7,231 nucleotides of DNA from Paramuribaculum sp. (GTDB taxonomy: Bacteria > Bacteroidota > Bacteroidia > Bacteroidales > Muribaculaceae), in NCBI GenBank assembly GCA_029058455.1, contig JAIDXU010000115.1, forward strand, positions 1 to 7,231, in the 5' to 3' direction. Numbering within the stretch: position 1 is the first letter of the stretch; every line of letters begins with the position of its first letter. The notes under the pieces are model-generated. The model saw only the letters and a list, made by a program, of their open reading frames with translations. It was not told the origin of the DNA and searched no databases. This document shows, in pieces, positions 6,107 to 7,231 of this stretch. Both the position numbers and the translations under genes were made by a program.

Positions 6107-7231
6107 TTATCTACCTATCTTAATCTTTCTTGTCTGTCCGTTAATCTTGATTACATAAAGACCACTTGGTAAGGCAATAGAATTAAGCGGAGAATTATTA
6201 AGTAATTTGCCGTCAATACTATAAATCTCAACGGGGAACTCAGAGTTTGATGTAAGTGTATTTCCACTGATAAAAATCATGGAATCATCCGAGTTAATTT
6301 TATTAACCGCATTGTATTCATCAAGTGAGAATATCTTACTGAATTTACTCCATTTATTATCTGCCTTATATGTCTCAAGGCTATTGGCCGGAACATATAC
6401 TTCAGCAATCGGATAGACCTCATTATTAAAAGCCGATTGATCCAAATAAGGAGGAATCTCAGCTTTCGATATTATAACCGGATAGTTCTTATATTGTAGA
6501 CCGCTATAACAGAACGCACATGCCCCTATATACTCCATTGTTGACGGGAATGTGATTTTTTCAATGAAATCATTATAGCATGCCCAACCATATATGTTCA
6601 TCACTCCCTCCGGCACATCATATACCTTATCACGTTTTGCTGTTGGATATACTATTAGGGTATTGGTAATGTCATTATATAGAACTCCCTCATGGGAAAA
6701 ATAAACAGGATTATTCTCATCGACCTCAATTTCAGTCAATGAACCACAATCTGATGTTATAGCAAATTCTCCTATCTTAACAATACTTTTTGGAATATGA
6801 ATCTTTTGTATTACGGAAGATTGGAATACCCGCTCACCAATACCTGTGACATTGTAATTACGTCCGTGAATCTCGACAGTTTCGGGAATTGTCATTTTTT
6901 CGACAGGATTATTTACCTTTGTTATAACTACCTCAGGATATATACCCGAATAAGAATATGTGTCATCACTTTCAGCCGCCCAGTCATCTATTCTGTCTCC
7001 TTCCACAATAAGTCCGAACTGTCCCCATTCAATATCTGACGAGAAAGATTCTCTTGCTCCTTCCGGCACAAACAATGCGCCGTTGGATCTATTCGTGCCT
7101 TCAAGTACACACCAAGATACCGGTATCACTTCGGGATTACGTAAAACTAACAGAGTCAGATCTTGCGAGTAGTTCAAGGCGTTGAGACCATAAAAGTACA
7201 CGCCATCAGGAATATCAAGCTGATACAGCTT
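6107..7231 (-). CDS. BspA-like leucine-rich repeat surface protein with Por/T9SS-type tail, 5' end missing
   Basis: The frame is open from the right edge to the TAA at 6107, giving 374 residues of the C-terminal part. The GTG at 7201 is only an internal codon, because the frame continues to the edge with KLYQLDIPDGVYFYGLN. Repeats of the LRR_5 type are visible, for example VTGIGERVFQSSVIQKIHIP, SIVKIGEFAI and MEYIGACAFCYSGLQ. Two copies of a cap motif end separate repeat blocks: ALFVPEGARESF...EWGQFGLI near the visible start, and AEVYVPANSLETY...KWSKFSKI before the tail. The last 60 residues, with VEIYSIDGKLL, LPSGLYVIKINGQ and a basic end, match the C-terminal sorting domain of the Por secretion (type IX) type. 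In the family such proteins are cell-surface or secreted adhesion proteins. The DNA is AT-richer than the neighbouring plus-strand genes. The gene shares a terminator with the convergent membrane-protein gene. Confidence 0.88.
   Translation of the reverse strand, partial: KLYQLDIPDGVYFYGLNALNYSQDLTLLVLRNPEVIPVSWCVLEGTNRSNGALFVPEGARESFSSDIEWGQFGLIVEGDRIDDWAAESDDTYSYSGIYPEVVITKVNNPVEKMTIPETVEIHGRNYNVTGIGERVFQSSVIQKIHIPKSIVKIGEFAITSDCGSLTEIEVDENNPVYFSHEGVLYNDITNTLIVYPTAKRDKVYDVPEGVMNIYGWACYNDFIEKITFPSTMEYIGACAFCYSGLQYKNYPVIISKAEIPPYLDQSAFNNEVYPIAEVYVPANSLETYKADNKWSKFSKIFSLDEYNAVNKINSDDSMIFISGNTLTSNSEFPVEIYSIDGKLLNNSPLNSIALPSGLYVIKINGQTRKIKIGR

Noticed and set aside
7199..7201. GTG at 7201 as the start of the BspA-like gene
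   Set aside because: The frame stays open to the window edge with a good repeat-like sequence and no signal peptide follows the GTG, so the gene begins outside.

Overview
The window looks like chromosomal DNA of a gut-type Bacteroidales bacterium, possibly a Muribaculaceae-like lineage. The clues are two promoters of the Bacteroidota type (TTTG, spacer, TAnnTTTG), the lack of obvious Shine-Dalgarno sites, a BspA-like leucine-rich repeat protein ending in a Por/type IX-like tail, and a membrane-anchored TPR protein of a type I recognise from Bacteroides-like genomes. The genus is inference.

Left part (1-3061, minus strand): a compact operon with its own promoter, read right to left. It encodes a DUF262 (GmrSD N-terminal/ParB-like) protein, an ABC-type AAA ATPase with DUF3696 features, and a third protein that I do not recognise and that runs off the left edge. 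Genes one and two are 12 bases apart; genes two and three overlap by four bases (ATGA). A DUF262 protein plus an overcoming-type ATPase plus a variable third protein is the layout of a defence (anti-phage) module, and it is the most interesting content here. The likely division of labour is sensor/NTP-dependent DUF262 protein, ATPase, and effector, but only the family calls are read from sequence.

Middle (3138-6101, plus strand): GC-richer, housekeeping-looking DNA. A promoter and a 5' hairpin precede a single-pass membrane TPR protein. After a GC-rich intercistronic hairpin come a very acidic 98-residue protein with no lysine and, four bases later, a 558-residue single-pass membrane protein with a Pro/Glu/Ala linker. 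I recognise neither of the last two. The unit ends in a strong hairpin terminator at 6068-6101.

Right part (6107-7231, minus strand): AT-richer DNA with the C-terminal part of a BspA-like surface protein, converging on the shared terminator; its N-terminus lies beyond the right edge.

No tRNA, rRNA, CRISPR array, insertion sequence or attachment site was seen. There is no gene-free stretch longer than 300 bases; the longest, 2985-3245, holds two back-to-back promoters and their leaders.
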